From Limosilactobacillus coleohominis (GTDB taxonomy: Bacteria; Bacillota; Bacilli; Lactobacillales; Lactobacillaceae), in the NCBI RefSeq assembly GCF_016901675.1, contig NZ_JACJKU010000007.1, forward strand, positions 1 to 36,256: a stretch of 36,256 nt of DNA, in the 5' to 3' direction. Made by a program: the position numbers and the translations under genes. The notes under the pieces are model-generated. The model saw only the letters and a program-made list of their open reading frames with translations, made no database searches and was not told the origin of the DNA. Below, piece by piece: positions 18,081-25,747 of this stretch; the stretch's first letter is position 1; each line of letters starts with the position of its first letter.

Positions 18081-20393
18081 ATGTTAGATGCAAAATTCAA
18101 CTGGCAGATGATACCTCAACAGCCAGATGAGCAAGTAAAAGAGATTCAGGAGCAATGCCAAATACCCCCAATTTTAGCAAACTTGCTTGTGGCTCGTGGA
18201 TTAACGAATGCTCATGATGCACAATTGTTTTTAAAGTCTCAATTACAACAAATTCAATTACCAAATCAGTTGCATGATATGGAAAAAGCTGTTAAAAGAA
18301 TTCGTAAGTCAATCAATGAAGGACAGAAAATTACGGTTTATGGAGATTATGATGCTGACGGGATGACAGCGACATCAATTATGTTTGAAGCATTAGAAAC
18401 TCTTGGTGCCAATGTTAATTACTATATTCCTAACCGCTTTCGAGATGGATATGGACCAAATCAAAAAGCTTATCAGAAAATTATCGATGATGGTACTAAA
18501 TTAATCATCACAGTTGATAACGGGGTAACTGGGAAAAACGAAGTTGCTTTTGCAAAAGAAAATGATGTTGATGTTGTCATTACGGATCACCACAGTATTC
18601 CTCAAGAATTACCGGATGCAGAAGCAATTGTTCATCCACAGTTTCCAGGTAGTGAGTATTCATTTGGAGATTTATCAGGAGTTGGAGTTGCATTTAAAGT
18701 CGCGTGGGCATTACTAGATGAATTTCCTTCAGAAATGCTGGACTTGGTTGCAATCGGTGAAATAGCTGATCTGGTATCGATGGCAAAAGAGAATCATGCA
18801 CTGGTTAAATTGGGGATTCAACAGCTGCAACAAGGGCTGCGACCAGGGATTCATGCACTTTTGAAGATTGCGGGGGTAGACGAAAGTAATTTAACTAGTC
18901 AAGATATCAGTTTTGCCCTAGCTCCGCGTTTAAATGCTTTAGGAAGAATTGCGGATGGAAATGATGGTGTTAAATTATTAACAACCGTTAGTGAAAATGA
19001 AGCAGATCAATTAGCCCATCAAGTGGACCAATGTAATAAAGAACGGCAACTTTTGGTGGATCAGATTTTTAAAGAAGCAAAGGTAAAGGCTCTGGCCCCT
19101 GATAATTTAACAAGGAAAACATTGTTAATTGTTGGCCATGGCTGGCATCAAGGAGTATTAGGGATTGTTGCTAGCAAAATTGTTGAGGCCACAGGGAAAC
19201 CAACCATAATTGCCAGCGTTAATGATGGGGAGCTAGTTGCTAAGGGCTCTGGACGAAGCGTGGAAGGTTACGATTTATTTGCAGCTCTCGACCCTCATCG
19301 AAAATTAATGACTGCATTTGGTGGTCACGTAATGGCTTGCGGAATGTCATTTATGATCACGCAAGTTCCTGCTATTGCTAAAGTACTGGAAGAAGCGGCT
19401 GATCAGCAGAAACTGGATTTAAATCAAAAACCTAAACTAAGGGTTGCTGGTCGGATTTCTCCAAATGACGTTACGCAAGAGTTATATAATGCAATTCAAA
19501 AATTAGCGCCCTTTGGTCCTGATAATGATGAACCAGTGTTTGAAATTGATACGCCTGAAATTGTGAAGGCTCAACAAATTGGCAATAGTAACCAACATTT
19601 GAAATTTGGCATTAATAGCCAGGGCCAGGTAATTGATGTCTTGGCTTTTAACCATGGTGAACAGTTACATTATTTCGACCCGGGTGCTCAAGTTAAGTTA
19701 GCAGTTAAATTATCTATGAACAATTGGCGTGGCCAGAAACAAGTGCAATTAATGCTTACTGATGGCGAAAGTAGTGGAACTTTAATTTTGGATCAGCGGG
19801 CTAAGCGTTTAGTTCCTTCTATGTTCACGGATCAGGCTGATTATATTGTTTTCAATGATCAACTCAGAAAAAATATTGAAGGAAACACTGCTGGACGAGT
19901 TTTAAATGGTTCTCAACCTGTTAAGGGCACTAATAGTAATGAATTAGTAATTGTAGACGTACCAGAATCTATTGATGAGCTTGTTCATGTTTTACAGTCG
20001 AACAAAGGTGTTAGTGAAGTGAAGTTATATTTATATAACTTTAAAAATGTCCATCATTCTGATTTGCCAACGCGCAAACATTTTGTACGTTTATTTCAAA
20101 CAATTCGTCAGCACGGTCAAATTAATTTAAATAACCAAATGGAGGACTTGAGTAACTATCTACAAATTAGTACAGAACAGTTAATTTTTATGACAAAAGT
20201 GTTTTTAGAACTAAGATTTGTTACAATAAAAAATGGCTTGTTAAATTTAGCATCAAATATTCATAAAGGTGAACTAAAAGAGACCGAAACATATCGTAAG
20301 TATGCTAAGCGTCTTCAAGTTGAACGGGTGCTAATTAAAAGTGATACCAGGTCTTTGAACGAATGGATTCAAAAAAATTTAGGTTCCAATTAA
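18081..20393 (+). CDS. recJ: Single-stranded-DNA exonuclease RecJ
   Basis: A 770-aa 5'-3' exonuclease used in recombination and mismatch or base repair. DHH domain motifs: [30 protein letters not shown] and [12 protein letters not shown]. The DHHA1 domain shows [16 protein letters not shown] and [12 protein letters not shown], followed by an OB-fold region (about 460-560). A roughly 200-residue C-terminal extension typical of lactobacilli ends the protein. ATG at 18081 follows TAGGAG. The 13-nt gap to apt, which has its own AAAGGAG, is the conserved recJ-apt arrangement. Confidence 0.95.
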   Translation: MLDAKFNWQMIPQQPDEQVKEIQEQCQIPPILANLLVARGLTNAHDAQLFLKSQLQQIQLPNQLHDMEKAVKRIRKSINEGQKITVYGDYDADGMTATSIMFEALETLGANVNYYIPNRFRDGYGPNQKAYQKIIDDGTKLIITVDNGVTGKNEVAFAKENDVDVVITDHHSIPQELPDAEAIVHPQFPGSEYSFGDLSGVGVAFKVAWALLDEFPSEMLDLVAIGEIADLVSMAKENHALVKLGIQQLQQGLRPGIHALLKIAGVDESNLTSQDISFALAPRLNALGRIADGNDGVKLLTTVSENEADQLAHQVDQCNKERQLLVDQIFKEAKVKALAPDNLTRKTLLIVGHGWHQGVLGIVASKIVEATGKPTIIASVNDGELVAKGSGRSVEGYDLFAALDPHRKLMTAFGGHVMACGMSFMITQVPAIAKVLEEAADQQKLDLNQKPKLRVAGRISPNDVTQELYNAIQKLAPFGPDNDEPVFEIDTPEIVKAQQIGNSNQHLKFGINSQGQVIDVLAFNHGEQLHYFDPGAQVKLAVKLSMNNWRGQKQVQLMLTDGESSGTLILDQRAKRLVPSMFTDQADYIVFNDQLRKNIEGNTAGRVLNGSQPVKGTNSNELVIVDVPESIDELVHVLQSNKGVSEVKLYLYNFKNVHHSDLPTRKHFVRLFQTIRQHGQINLNNQMEDLSNYLQISTEQLIFMTKVFLELRFVTIKNGLLNLASNIHKGELKETETYRKYAKRLQVERVLIKSDTRSLNEWIQKNLGSN

Positions 20394-20406
20394 AGGAGAT
20401 TCAATC

Positions 20407-20925
20407 ATGTCTTTGGATTTACATAAATATGTTGTTAGTATTCCTGATTACCCTGAAAAGGGGATCATTTTCCGTGATATTTTGCCATTGATGGCAGATG
20501 GCCAAGCATTCAAACAGGCGACCCATGAGATTGTAGATTATGCTAAAAATAAACACGTAGATATGGTCGTTGGTCCAGAAGCACGTGGCTTTATTGTTGG
20601 TTGCCCTGTCGCATATGCACTTGGTGTTGGCTTTGCCCCAGCTCGTAAAAAAGGAAAGTTACCTCGACCAGCTATTTCTTCAACCTATGATCTTGAATAT
20701 GGAGAAGCAACATTGCAAATGGAAAACGATGCCATCAAACCAGGTCAAAGAGTACTAGTTGTTGATGATTTATTGGCTACTGGTGGTACCATCTCAGCTA
20801 CTATTGATATGGTTGAACGAATGGGTGGTGTCGTAGTTGGCACAGCATTCATTATTGAGTTGAAAGACTTACAAGGTCGTAAAAAAATTGCTGATTACGA
20901 TGTCAAGGCTTTAATGGAATATTAA
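20407..20925 (+). CDS. apt: Adenine phosphoribosyltransferase
   Basis: A 172-aa purine-salvage enzyme converting adenine and PRPP to AMP. The PRPP loop [14 protein letters not shown] (about residues 118-131), [18 protein letters not shown] and KKGKLPRP are family signatures. ATG follows AAAGGAG. Cotranscribed with recJ. Confidence 0.96.
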   Translation: MSLDLHKYVVSIPDYPEKGIIFRDILPLMADGQAFKQATHEIVDYAKNKHVDMVVGPEARGFIVGCPVAYALGVGFAPARKKGKLPRPAISSTYDLEYGEATLQMENDAIKPGQRVLVVDDLLATGGTISATIDMVERMGGVVVGTAFIIELKDLQGRKKIADYDVKALMEY

Positions 20926-20951
20926 ATATTCAATTTAAGGATGGATTAAAT

Positions 20952-21530
20952 ATGATTATATTAGTTGTTTTTGGTGGATTGATGTTAATTCTGGGGTTAT
21001 TTTACCTCGCTAATTCATGGCAACAATACCGAGAATGGAAATGGGCGACATTTATTGTTCTTGTTAGTTTAGCAGTAACTGTATATGGAGCAATTAATCT
21101 GCCATATTGGCATCACAGTAGTCACAACAATACAACACAACAGACAACTAGTGCTAAAAGTAGTAGTTTATCTTCTTTCTCAAATGGTGGATTACAAACC
21201 CAAGAGAACAAAGAAATGGCAATTCTTCGTCAGATGCAAAAAGCATATGCCAAGATGGGTAATGTTACATTTGACAGCAATACTAAAACATTTCGTATTC
21301 AGCCGAAGGATGGCGATGAATCTAAGGCGATCTCATATGTGATTCAGAACCCCGGACAAGCTGATCAAGTCGGGTGGCCAAACCTTACTAAATCGATTGA
21401 TTCAACTTCAAAGCAGCTCAAAAGTGTGTTAGGGTCGGGATACTCAGTAAGTATCATGAATCCAGATAATAACAATTCAGCAGTTTACACTGCTAAGGAT
21501 GGTAAAGTTACATATAATGCTGTTAAGTAA
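20952..21530 (+). CDS. Membrane-anchored protein of unknown function
   Basis: A 192-aa protein with two hydrophobic helices at the N-terminus (residues about 2-20 and 30-50), then a serine/threonine/asparagine-rich linker (about 55-85) and a roughly 105-residue hydrophilic domain (EMAILRQMQKAYAKMGNVTF onward). The linker composition and helix number suggest the C-terminal domain lies outside the cell. No catalytic motif or lipobox is visible, and I do not recognise the family. The weak ribosome site AAGGATGG precedes the ATG. It follows apt by 26 nt and may be cotranscribed with it. Confidence 0.7.
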   Translation: MIILVVFGGLMLILGLFYLANSWQQYREWKWATFIVLVSLAVTVYGAINLPYWHHSSHNNTTQQTTSAKSSSLSSFSNGGLQTQENKEMAILRQMQKAYAKMGNVTFDSNTKTFRIQPKDGDESKAISYVIQNPGQADQVGWPNLTKSIDSTSKQLKSVLGSGYSVSIMNPDNNNSAVYTAKDGKVTYNAVK

Positions 21531-21564
21531 ACCACGATGGCTTGCTGCTAGTATATGAGGGGAC

Positions 21565-21593
21565 TTGCTCATTATTAGCTAACTTGATATAAT
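21565..21593 (+). promoter_or_regulatory. tRNA-Ser promoter
   Basis: TTGCTC (21565-21570), 17-bp spacer, consensus TATAAT (21588-21593), 11 bp before the mature tRNA. Confidence 0.82.
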
Positions 21594-21604
21594 TACAATG
21601 TTAT

Positions 21605-21693
21605 GGAGAGTTGGCAGAGTGGTAATGCACCGGACTCGAAATCCGGCGAACCCATGTTGAATGGGCGCGCAGGTTCAAATCCTGTACTCTCCT
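21605..21693 (+). tRNA. tRNA-Ser (anticodon CGA), integration target
   Basis: Acceptor arms GGAGAGT / ACTCTCC pair fully. The D stem is GCA/TGC, the anticodon stem CCGGA/TCCGG holds loop CTCGAAA with anticodon CGA, a long class II variable arm has a CCCAT/ATGGG stem, and the T stem is GCAGG/CCTGT. CCA is not encoded. The base after the acceptor stem (position 73) is T, whereas bacterial serine tRNAs usually have G. The 3' end (21681-21694) is the crossover core of the integrated island, which restores an intact gene. Confidence 0.95.
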
Positions 21694-21694
21694 T
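21681..21694 (+). repeat. attL core
   Basis: CCTGTACTCTCCTT, the 3' end of tRNA-Ser, is repeated exactly at 35830-35843. Sequences outside the 14 bp differ, so this is the maximal core of the site-specific insertion. Confidence 0.9.
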
Positions 21695-21722
21695 AAATAG
21701 ATTTCATAGACTTTTAGGAAGT

Positions 21723-21762
21723 TCCCCAAACGTTGTTAAATCAGCATTTGAGGGATTTTTTA
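21723..21762 (+). terminator. Terminator downstream of tRNA-Ser, supplied by the island
   Basis: CCCCAAA and TTTGAGGG pair with one bulge, followed by a T run. It would end the tRNA transcript now that the original terminator (35855-35878) has been displaced. Confidence 0.6.
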
Positions 21763-21794
21763 TTTACTTAAAATGCAGGAATAAGTAAATAAAT

Positions 21795-21832
21795 GTTCTC
21801 AAAGAGTTCTCAAAAATGTATCAATTCTCATG
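21795..21832 (+). repeat. Integrase arm-type sites, left arm
   Basis: GTTCTCAAA at 21795-21803 and GTTCTCAAAA at 21806-21815 repeat with an 11-bp period; a weaker ATTCTCATG follows at 21824. The same pair with the same period occurs at the end of the integrase gene (35735-35755). Paired repeats about 75-100 bp from the core on each side fit the arm sites bound by the integrase N-terminal domain. Confidence 0.65.
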
Positions 21833-21847
21833 TTTCATTGACACGGT

Positions 21848-21873
21848 GGCCACCTTAATTGGTGGTCTTTTTT
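21848..21873 (+). terminator. Plus-strand terminator in the island left end
   Basis: GGCCACC / GGTGGTC stem, 6-nt loop, six T. It faces the minus-strand terminator that follows. Confidence 0.75.
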
Positions 21874-21877
21874 GTAC

Positions 21878-21903
21878 AAAAAAAGGTGCCCAAATCAGGC
21901 ACC
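21878..21903 (-). terminator. Terminator of the arpU-like gene
   Basis: On the minus strand GGTGCC / GGCACC with a 7-nt loop is followed by seven T. It is the last signal of the island's leftward transcription. Confidence 0.85.
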
Positions 21904-21960
21904 CCTCCAAAACATTAACAAAATCAATTTACAATATTTCCTTTGAAAATCAAATAATCA

Positions 21961-22365
21961 TCATTCGTACACCTGGGGCTTTTTCATTTCGTCTAAGAGC
22001 TGATCCATACCATAGTTTTTGGCGAATTCTACTAATGCCCGGTTCTTCATGCTATTAAAGCTACGTAAACTAATGTCATAGCGTTGGCATAGTTGGGGGC
22101 GAGTGTATTTCTTATTGATGATGTACTTATTGATAATGAATCTGTACTTAGAATCTTTAATGTTATCAATGGCATCTTCTACCCGGTGCAATCGCCAACT
22201 AAAATCAGCATGGTTGACGAATTTACTTTCAGTATGGTTTAAGTTGCTGTGAGAACCAGTACCCTCAAATGAGGGACTGGGTAAAAAGTTTATCTGTTTC
22301 AAATCATGCTTAATTCTTGAATAATCTTTTAGCACCTGGCGAATTTCTTTAATATCTTTTCGCAT
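21961..22365 (-). CDS. ArpU/RinA-type late transcription regulator
   Basis: A 134-aa protein resembling the ArpU family of phage late-gene regulators. These sigma-like helical proteins act on the packaging-operon promoter in Gram-positive phages. The C-terminal half contains the recognisable part: RLHRVEDAIDNIKDSKYRFI, then YTRPQLCQRYDISLRSFNSMKNRAL, a helix-turn-helix like sigma region 4. ATG at 22365 is chosen with AAAGGTGG upstream; the earlier GTG (22377) lies within that site. It is the last gene of the island. A terminator lies directly upstream, so its expression may need read-through. Confidence 0.7.
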   Translation of the reverse strand: MRKDIKEIRQVLKDYSRIKHDLKQINFLPSPSFEGTGSHSNLNHTESKFVNHADFSWRLHRVEDAIDNIKDSKYRFIINKYIINKKYTRPQLCQRYDISLRSFNSMKNRALVEFAKNYGMDQLLDEMKKPQVYE

Positions 22366-22401
22366 AATTGTAACCACCTTTACTGTGATTACTGGGTATA
22401 T

Positions 22402-22430
22402 AAGAAAAGCGTCGCAATTAACGACGCCTT
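22402..22430 (-). terminator. Terminator downstream of the head operon and upstream of arpU
   Basis: Minus-strand GCGTCG / CGACGC with flanking A-T/G-T pairs and a 7-nt loop, then TTTTCTT. It can end both the head operon and the candidate RNA at 22402-22619, and lies 37 nt before the arpU-like start. Confidence 0.82.
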
Positions 22431-22619
22431 AATAGTTACGTACAACTCTGCCAGTTGCCTGGTGAGCAAAGCTCTGTAACTTCAGCTATTTTATTTGGAA
22501 ATGGAATAAAGAAATCAATAAATTTAAACAATGCTTGAAAGCACCAACATTCTTTTGCTCGTTTCAACAGATGAACACATTGAAAGATGTTTATGATATA
22601 TTTGTGCTATTTCTAGCAC
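22402..22619 (-). ncRNA. Candidate structured small RNA in the island
   Basis: The 295-bp gap between the connector and arpU-like genes has no credible ORF. It starts with an extended -10 promoter and ends in an intrinsic terminator, giving an RNA of about 215 nt. Minus-strand structures: TGTGCTA-GAAA-TAGCACA at the very 5' end (7-bp stem with GNRA loop, 22620-22603), and near the 3' end a domain closed by GTTAC/GTAAC holding GAGC-TTT-GCTC and CCAG-GCAA-CTGG (another GNRA loop). I match it to no known RNA class. It could instead be a long arpU leader. Confidence 0.5.
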
Positions 22620-22625
22620 ACCTCT

Positions 22626-22634
22626 ATTATAACA
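22626..22634 (-). promoter_or_regulatory. Extended -10 promoter of the candidate RNA
   Basis: Minus-strand TGT-TATAAT, a TGn-extended consensus -10, about 7 nt before the 5' hairpin. The -35 (AGCAAT at about 17 bp) is weak. Confidence 0.55.
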
Positions 22635-22672
22635 CTTATGAATAGTTATTGCTATCCTATGCAATATATGAA

Positions 22673-22975
22673 TTATTGCCAGAATTTCCCTCGTAACTGT
22701 TGAATCAGCGAACGAACTTGATATGGTGTCTTTTTTATGTCAGTAGTTCGATTACTATACCAGAACTGAACTAATAAAATTACAGCTAAATTGAATTTGC
22801 GATTATTAATTAAATCTTCTTCGGGCTGGCCGTCCTTAACTGCATTAGCTACGTAATCCTTAGCTGTGTCAATATATCCTTGAATTAATACATCATCTTC
22901 ATTACCATCAATTCTCAAAGCATTTTTGATGGTATCAACGCTGATTTCTGGTTGATTGTTTATTGTATCTGTCAT
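22673..22975 (-). CDS. Phage head-tail connector protein, gp6-like
   Basis: A 100-aa protein of the phage gp6-like/DNA-packaging connector family, which forms a ring under the portal. ISVDTIKNALRIDGNEDDVLIQGYIDTAKDYV is the characteristic helical N-terminal part; the C-terminal SLIQQLRGKFW is also typical. ATG has AGGAGTG upstream. It follows the capsid gene across a strong hairpin (22998-23034) that may lower its expression relative to the capsid. Confidence 0.82.
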   Translation of the reverse strand: MTDTINNQPEISVDTIKNALRIDGNEDDVLIQGYIDTAKDYVANAVKDGQPEEDLINNRKFNLAVILLVQFWYSNRTTDIKKTPYQVRSLIQQLRGKFWQ

Positions 22976-22997
22976 TTTATATCACTCCTAACAAAAT

Positions 22998-23034
22998 AAG
23001 AGCCTACCCACTCATAACGAATAGGTAGGCTCTT
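22998..23034 (-). terminator. Hairpin between capsid and connector genes
   Basis: Perfect 11-bp stem AAGAGCCTACC / GGTAGGCTCTT. On the minus strand it is followed by ATTTTG, a weak U-tract, so partial termination is likely. Confidence 0.65.
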
Positions 23035-23060
23035 TGAGTTGACTGTTACTATATTATTGG

Positions 23061-24629
23061 CTACTTACCAGCAGGCTTGGTAGCAGAAAGTGAAACGTTA
23101 ATAGCAGCGTCACTTGAAATAGGTTCATAATCAGAACGAACAATGACAGATAATCCTTGGGCGAATTGATCGAACTTGTCCCATTGAGCGGTTACTTGGT
23201 TACGACGGAACACGGCAACGGCTTCGGAAATGTCACCAGCAATCATTGGGAATGAACCGTCAGTATTGTTAGGCATAACCGTATCACTAATCATTACCAC
23301 TGGGGCACCGAATAATGAGAAACCACTAGCAGCGGTAGGGTTTGGTTGTAGTAAGTAACGTCCTTCGCTGTCCTTCAAAGTATCCAGGTAGTTAAATCCA
23401 GACTGGTTGACTAACCACATCTTGTTTAAGGCAGGGTCTAATTCAACATTGAAAATCTTCTTTAAGTCATCGGTAGTAGTGGCATTTTCCTTCTTGAAAG
23501 TATTGCTGGTTAATACCTTCATAATGTTTTGATTGTCGGTATTGTCCACCAGCTTTTGCAGTTGGTTCTTAACTTCGCCCACAATATCAACGGCAGAATC
23601 TTCTACGATTTCATTTGACAGGGCAATCTTACCAGCACGGGTCTTAACGTCAAATTGAACGTCTTCAAACATATTAGCGTCAACGTCCGCAATGTCTGCT
23701 AATTCTTCCTTAGTAGCTAACACAGCGGTGTTGTTACGCTTGGCGATTGGATAATGACCAGAACCAGCAGAAACGGTCTTAACAGTGGCGTATTGAGCCA
23801 GATTATACTTGCTGTTCTTTAACTCTAAGACAGGCGTTACAACTTCTTGTGGAATTACGGCAGTAGCACCGGAAGTTTTCAAACCGTCTCGCATTTCACC
23901 GTGAGAGCGAATAAAGTCTTCAAAACTACGGGTTTCGGTCTTTTCGTTGTTATCAATAATAGTCTTTTCAGTCATCTTCTTGTTTTCCCCCTTGATAAAG
24001 TTTTCATAGGAACGTGTATTAACATTTACATTTTGGTTGTCTGAATTGTCAGCATCTACGTTGGTTGAATCATAAGCAGGTACGGCCACCACAGATACAT
24101 CAAACAGGTCTTTAATCTGATTGATAGTCCGGGTGATATTCCCCTGGTCGTCCTTTTCCCACTTGTCGGAACCATCGTCCACATCAAAACTGAATGAGCA
24201 ACTGTCTAAGTTGCCAGCCTTAACATTGGCGAATACATCGTTGGCGGTAGTAGTGTCTGGCAGGGTGGCATCGAAGTGCAGGCCCTTATCATCTGGGGTC
24301 AGCTTTAAAGTACCAGCCTTAACACTTGCCAGAACTTGTGTATAGTCATGGTCATTGAGCATTAACACATTAGATAAATCCACACCTTTAAGGGCATCCG
24401 GTGATACAACTTCTTTGAATCCTCCTAAATCCTTACTAGGAGTGTTCCAAACAATCGCATATCCAGAGAGCTTTTTAGGGCTGTTTTGAGCCACTTTAGC
24501 AGATTGTGGATTGTTGTCTGATTTATCTTGATTATCGCTGTCTTGTGTTTCTGTGGGAGCCTGTGGTGTAGGTTCTGCTGCTCGCAATTCAGCGTTAATC
24601 GTTAATCGGCGATCTTCCATTATCTTCAT
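23061..24629 (-). CDS. HK97 prohead protease fused to major capsid protein
   Basis: A 522-aa fusion. Residues about 50-190 are a peptidase S78 prohead protease: LSGYAIVWNTPSKDLGG, FKEVVSPDAL, probable catalytic H94 in LNDHD, S145 in SCSFSF, and LFDVSVVAVPAY. Residues about 219-522 are an HK97-fold capsid protein (AVIPQEVVTPVLELK, GHYPIAKRN, VRSDYEPISSDAAI). The linker contains two related motifs, RSYENFIKG (206-214) and RSFEDFIRS. An internal ATG (23975, residue 219) lies 11 nt after AAGGGGG, so free capsid subunits could also be made. The start overlaps the portal gene by 35 nt, with AAAGGA 4 nt upstream of ATG 24629. Separate genes are the usual arrangement, but fusions are known. Confidence 0.88.
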   Translation of the reverse strand: MKIMEDRRLTINAELRAAEPTPQAPTETQDSDNQDKSDNNPQSAKVAQNSPKKLSGYAIVWNTPSKDLGGFKEVVSPDALKGVDLSNVLMLNDHDYTQVLASVKAGTLKLTPDDKGLHFDATLPDTTTANDVFANVKAGNLDSCSFSFDVDDGSDKWEKDDQGNITRTINQIKDLFDVSVVAVPAYDSTNVDADNSDNQNVNVNTRSYENFIKGENKKMTEKTIIDNNEKTETRSFEDFIRSHGEMRDGLKTSGATAVIPQEVVTPVLELKNSKYNLAQYATVKTVSAGSGHYPIAKRNNTAVLATKEELADIADVDANMFEDVQFDVKTRAGKIALSNEIVEDSAVDIVGEVKNQLQKLVDNTDNQNIMKVLTSNTFKKENATTTDDLKKIFNVELDPALNKMWLVNQSGFNYLDTLKDSEGRYLLQPNPTAASGFSLFGAPVVMISDTVMPNNTDGSFPMIAGDISEAVAVFRRNQVTAQWDKFDQFAQGLSVIVRSDYEPISSDAAINVSLSATKPAGK

Positions 24630-25728
24630 TCATTCCTTTCTGTGTATTATCGTTAAAGCTGTCACCATCATTAGTAGGTGGTAGTCCTAACTTGCTACGG
24701 GCTTCATTTCTAGTCAGCAAGCCATTGTTATAACCATCAATTGCCTGTTGCTGAATAGTAGCAGGATCAAGGCTTAACAGCTTATCGGTGTTAAAAGTAA
24801 ACTGTTTACCAAATTTCTTTGATAATTCACTGGTAAAGCAATCAAAGTAGTGTTGCAGGGTACTTTGTAAGTATTGCAGGTTACTTTGTTGCTGGTTGCT
24901 ATGCTCGTTTTCAAGCCCTAACCGCTCAACGGGCAGACCAAATACTTTAGCAATTTGACGAGTAGTCCAGTCATTAGAATTGACTAACTTTAATACGTCC
25001 GTATTAAGTGACAAGTTGCTAACGTCCATAGAATCATCTACCACAACGGTTTTCATTGAGTTAGGCCCGGAATTGGCATCATCGAACTTTTGACGAATGT
25101 TCTTGATACTTTCAGGATTTAAATCAGCTTGATTAACTTTCACAACCGTTGTGCCATGAATACCGTTGTTAAAGAAGTTAAGTAGCAAATTATTACCAGC
25201 ATTCTGTACGCCTAATTCATCTTTCAAAGCATACAAAGGACTTAATCCAGCTACACCGTCAAGGGTGAAATATTTGAAGTGCAGCACCTTATTAGGCGGA
25301 ATCACTCGCTTAATCTTCCCGTTAGGTGAGTAGGTATACTTTAAGAGCCCGGTAATGGTGTCTTGGCTTACAGTCATTTGATTGTTTGGAATAAACTGCA
25401 AATTATGGTTCGGCAGAATTTCGGCGAACGAATTACCATTCAGTAGCATATTGGCAGCCAGAGCGAACTTGAAGTGAAAGCCGTCCATTGTTTCATTAGG
25501 GTTATCATTTATTTCTTTATTGATTACGTCTGTGTCACATAGAACGGGATTTGAAGCTATATCACTAGCAATAATGTTGATCGCTGTAAAAACATCACTA
25601 TTACGTAAGTTAGACGGTGATACATAAGAATATGGATCATCGCTTGAAATACTAACTAACGCATCAAGAACTGGATCACCACTAGTTGCCGTTGTCTTTT
25701 TACTGAACCAGTCATTAAATAAACTCAT
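24595..25728 (-). CDS. Phage portal protein, HK97 family
   Basis: A 377-aa protein of the dodecameric ring through which DNA enters the head. Recognisable features: SPSNLRNSDVFTAINIIASDIAS near the N-terminus, LLLNGNSFAEI, HFKYFTLDGVAGLSPL, NNLLLNFFNNG and AKVFGLPVERLG, followed by a glutamine-rich helix (HSNQQQSNLQYLQSTLQHYF). Length is normal for the smaller HK97-type portals. It follows terL by 19 nt and overlaps the protease-capsid gene. Confidence 0.93.
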   Translation of the reverse strand: MSLFNDWFSKKTTATSGDPVLDALVSISSDDPYSYVSPSNLRNSDVFTAINIIASDIASNPVLCDTDVINKEINDNPNETMDGFHFKFALAANMLLNGNSFAEILPNHNLQFIPNNQMTVSQDTITGLLKYTYSPNGKIKRVIPPNKVLHFKYFTLDGVAGLSPLYALKDELGVQNAGNNLLLNFFNNGIHGTTVVKVNQADLNPESIKNIRQKFDDANSGPNSMKTVVVDDSMDVSNLSLNTDVLKLVNSNDWTTRQIAKVFGLPVERLGLENEHSNQQQSNLQYLQSTLQHYFDCFTSELSKKFGKQFTFNTDKLLSLDPATIQQQAIDGYNNGLLTRNEARSKLGLPPTNDGDSFNDNTQKGMNEDNGRSPIND

Positions 25729-25747
25729 TAATTAATCTCACCACCTT

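Noticed and set aside
21603-22058. Plus-strand ORFs overlapping the tRNA and island left end
   Set aside because: The first is translated tRNA sequence; the second crosses two terminators and lies antisense to the arpU-like gene.
22519-22575. Very short ORFs in the candidate RNA region (18 and 21 codons)
   Set aside because: No ribosome site on either strand and no hydrophobic or conserved pattern.
22603-22620. CRISPR guide-like or tracrRNA-like motif (GCTAGAAATAGC)
   Set aside because: It is simply a short hairpin with a GAAA tetraloop; there is no repeat array, no cas gene and no anti-repeat.
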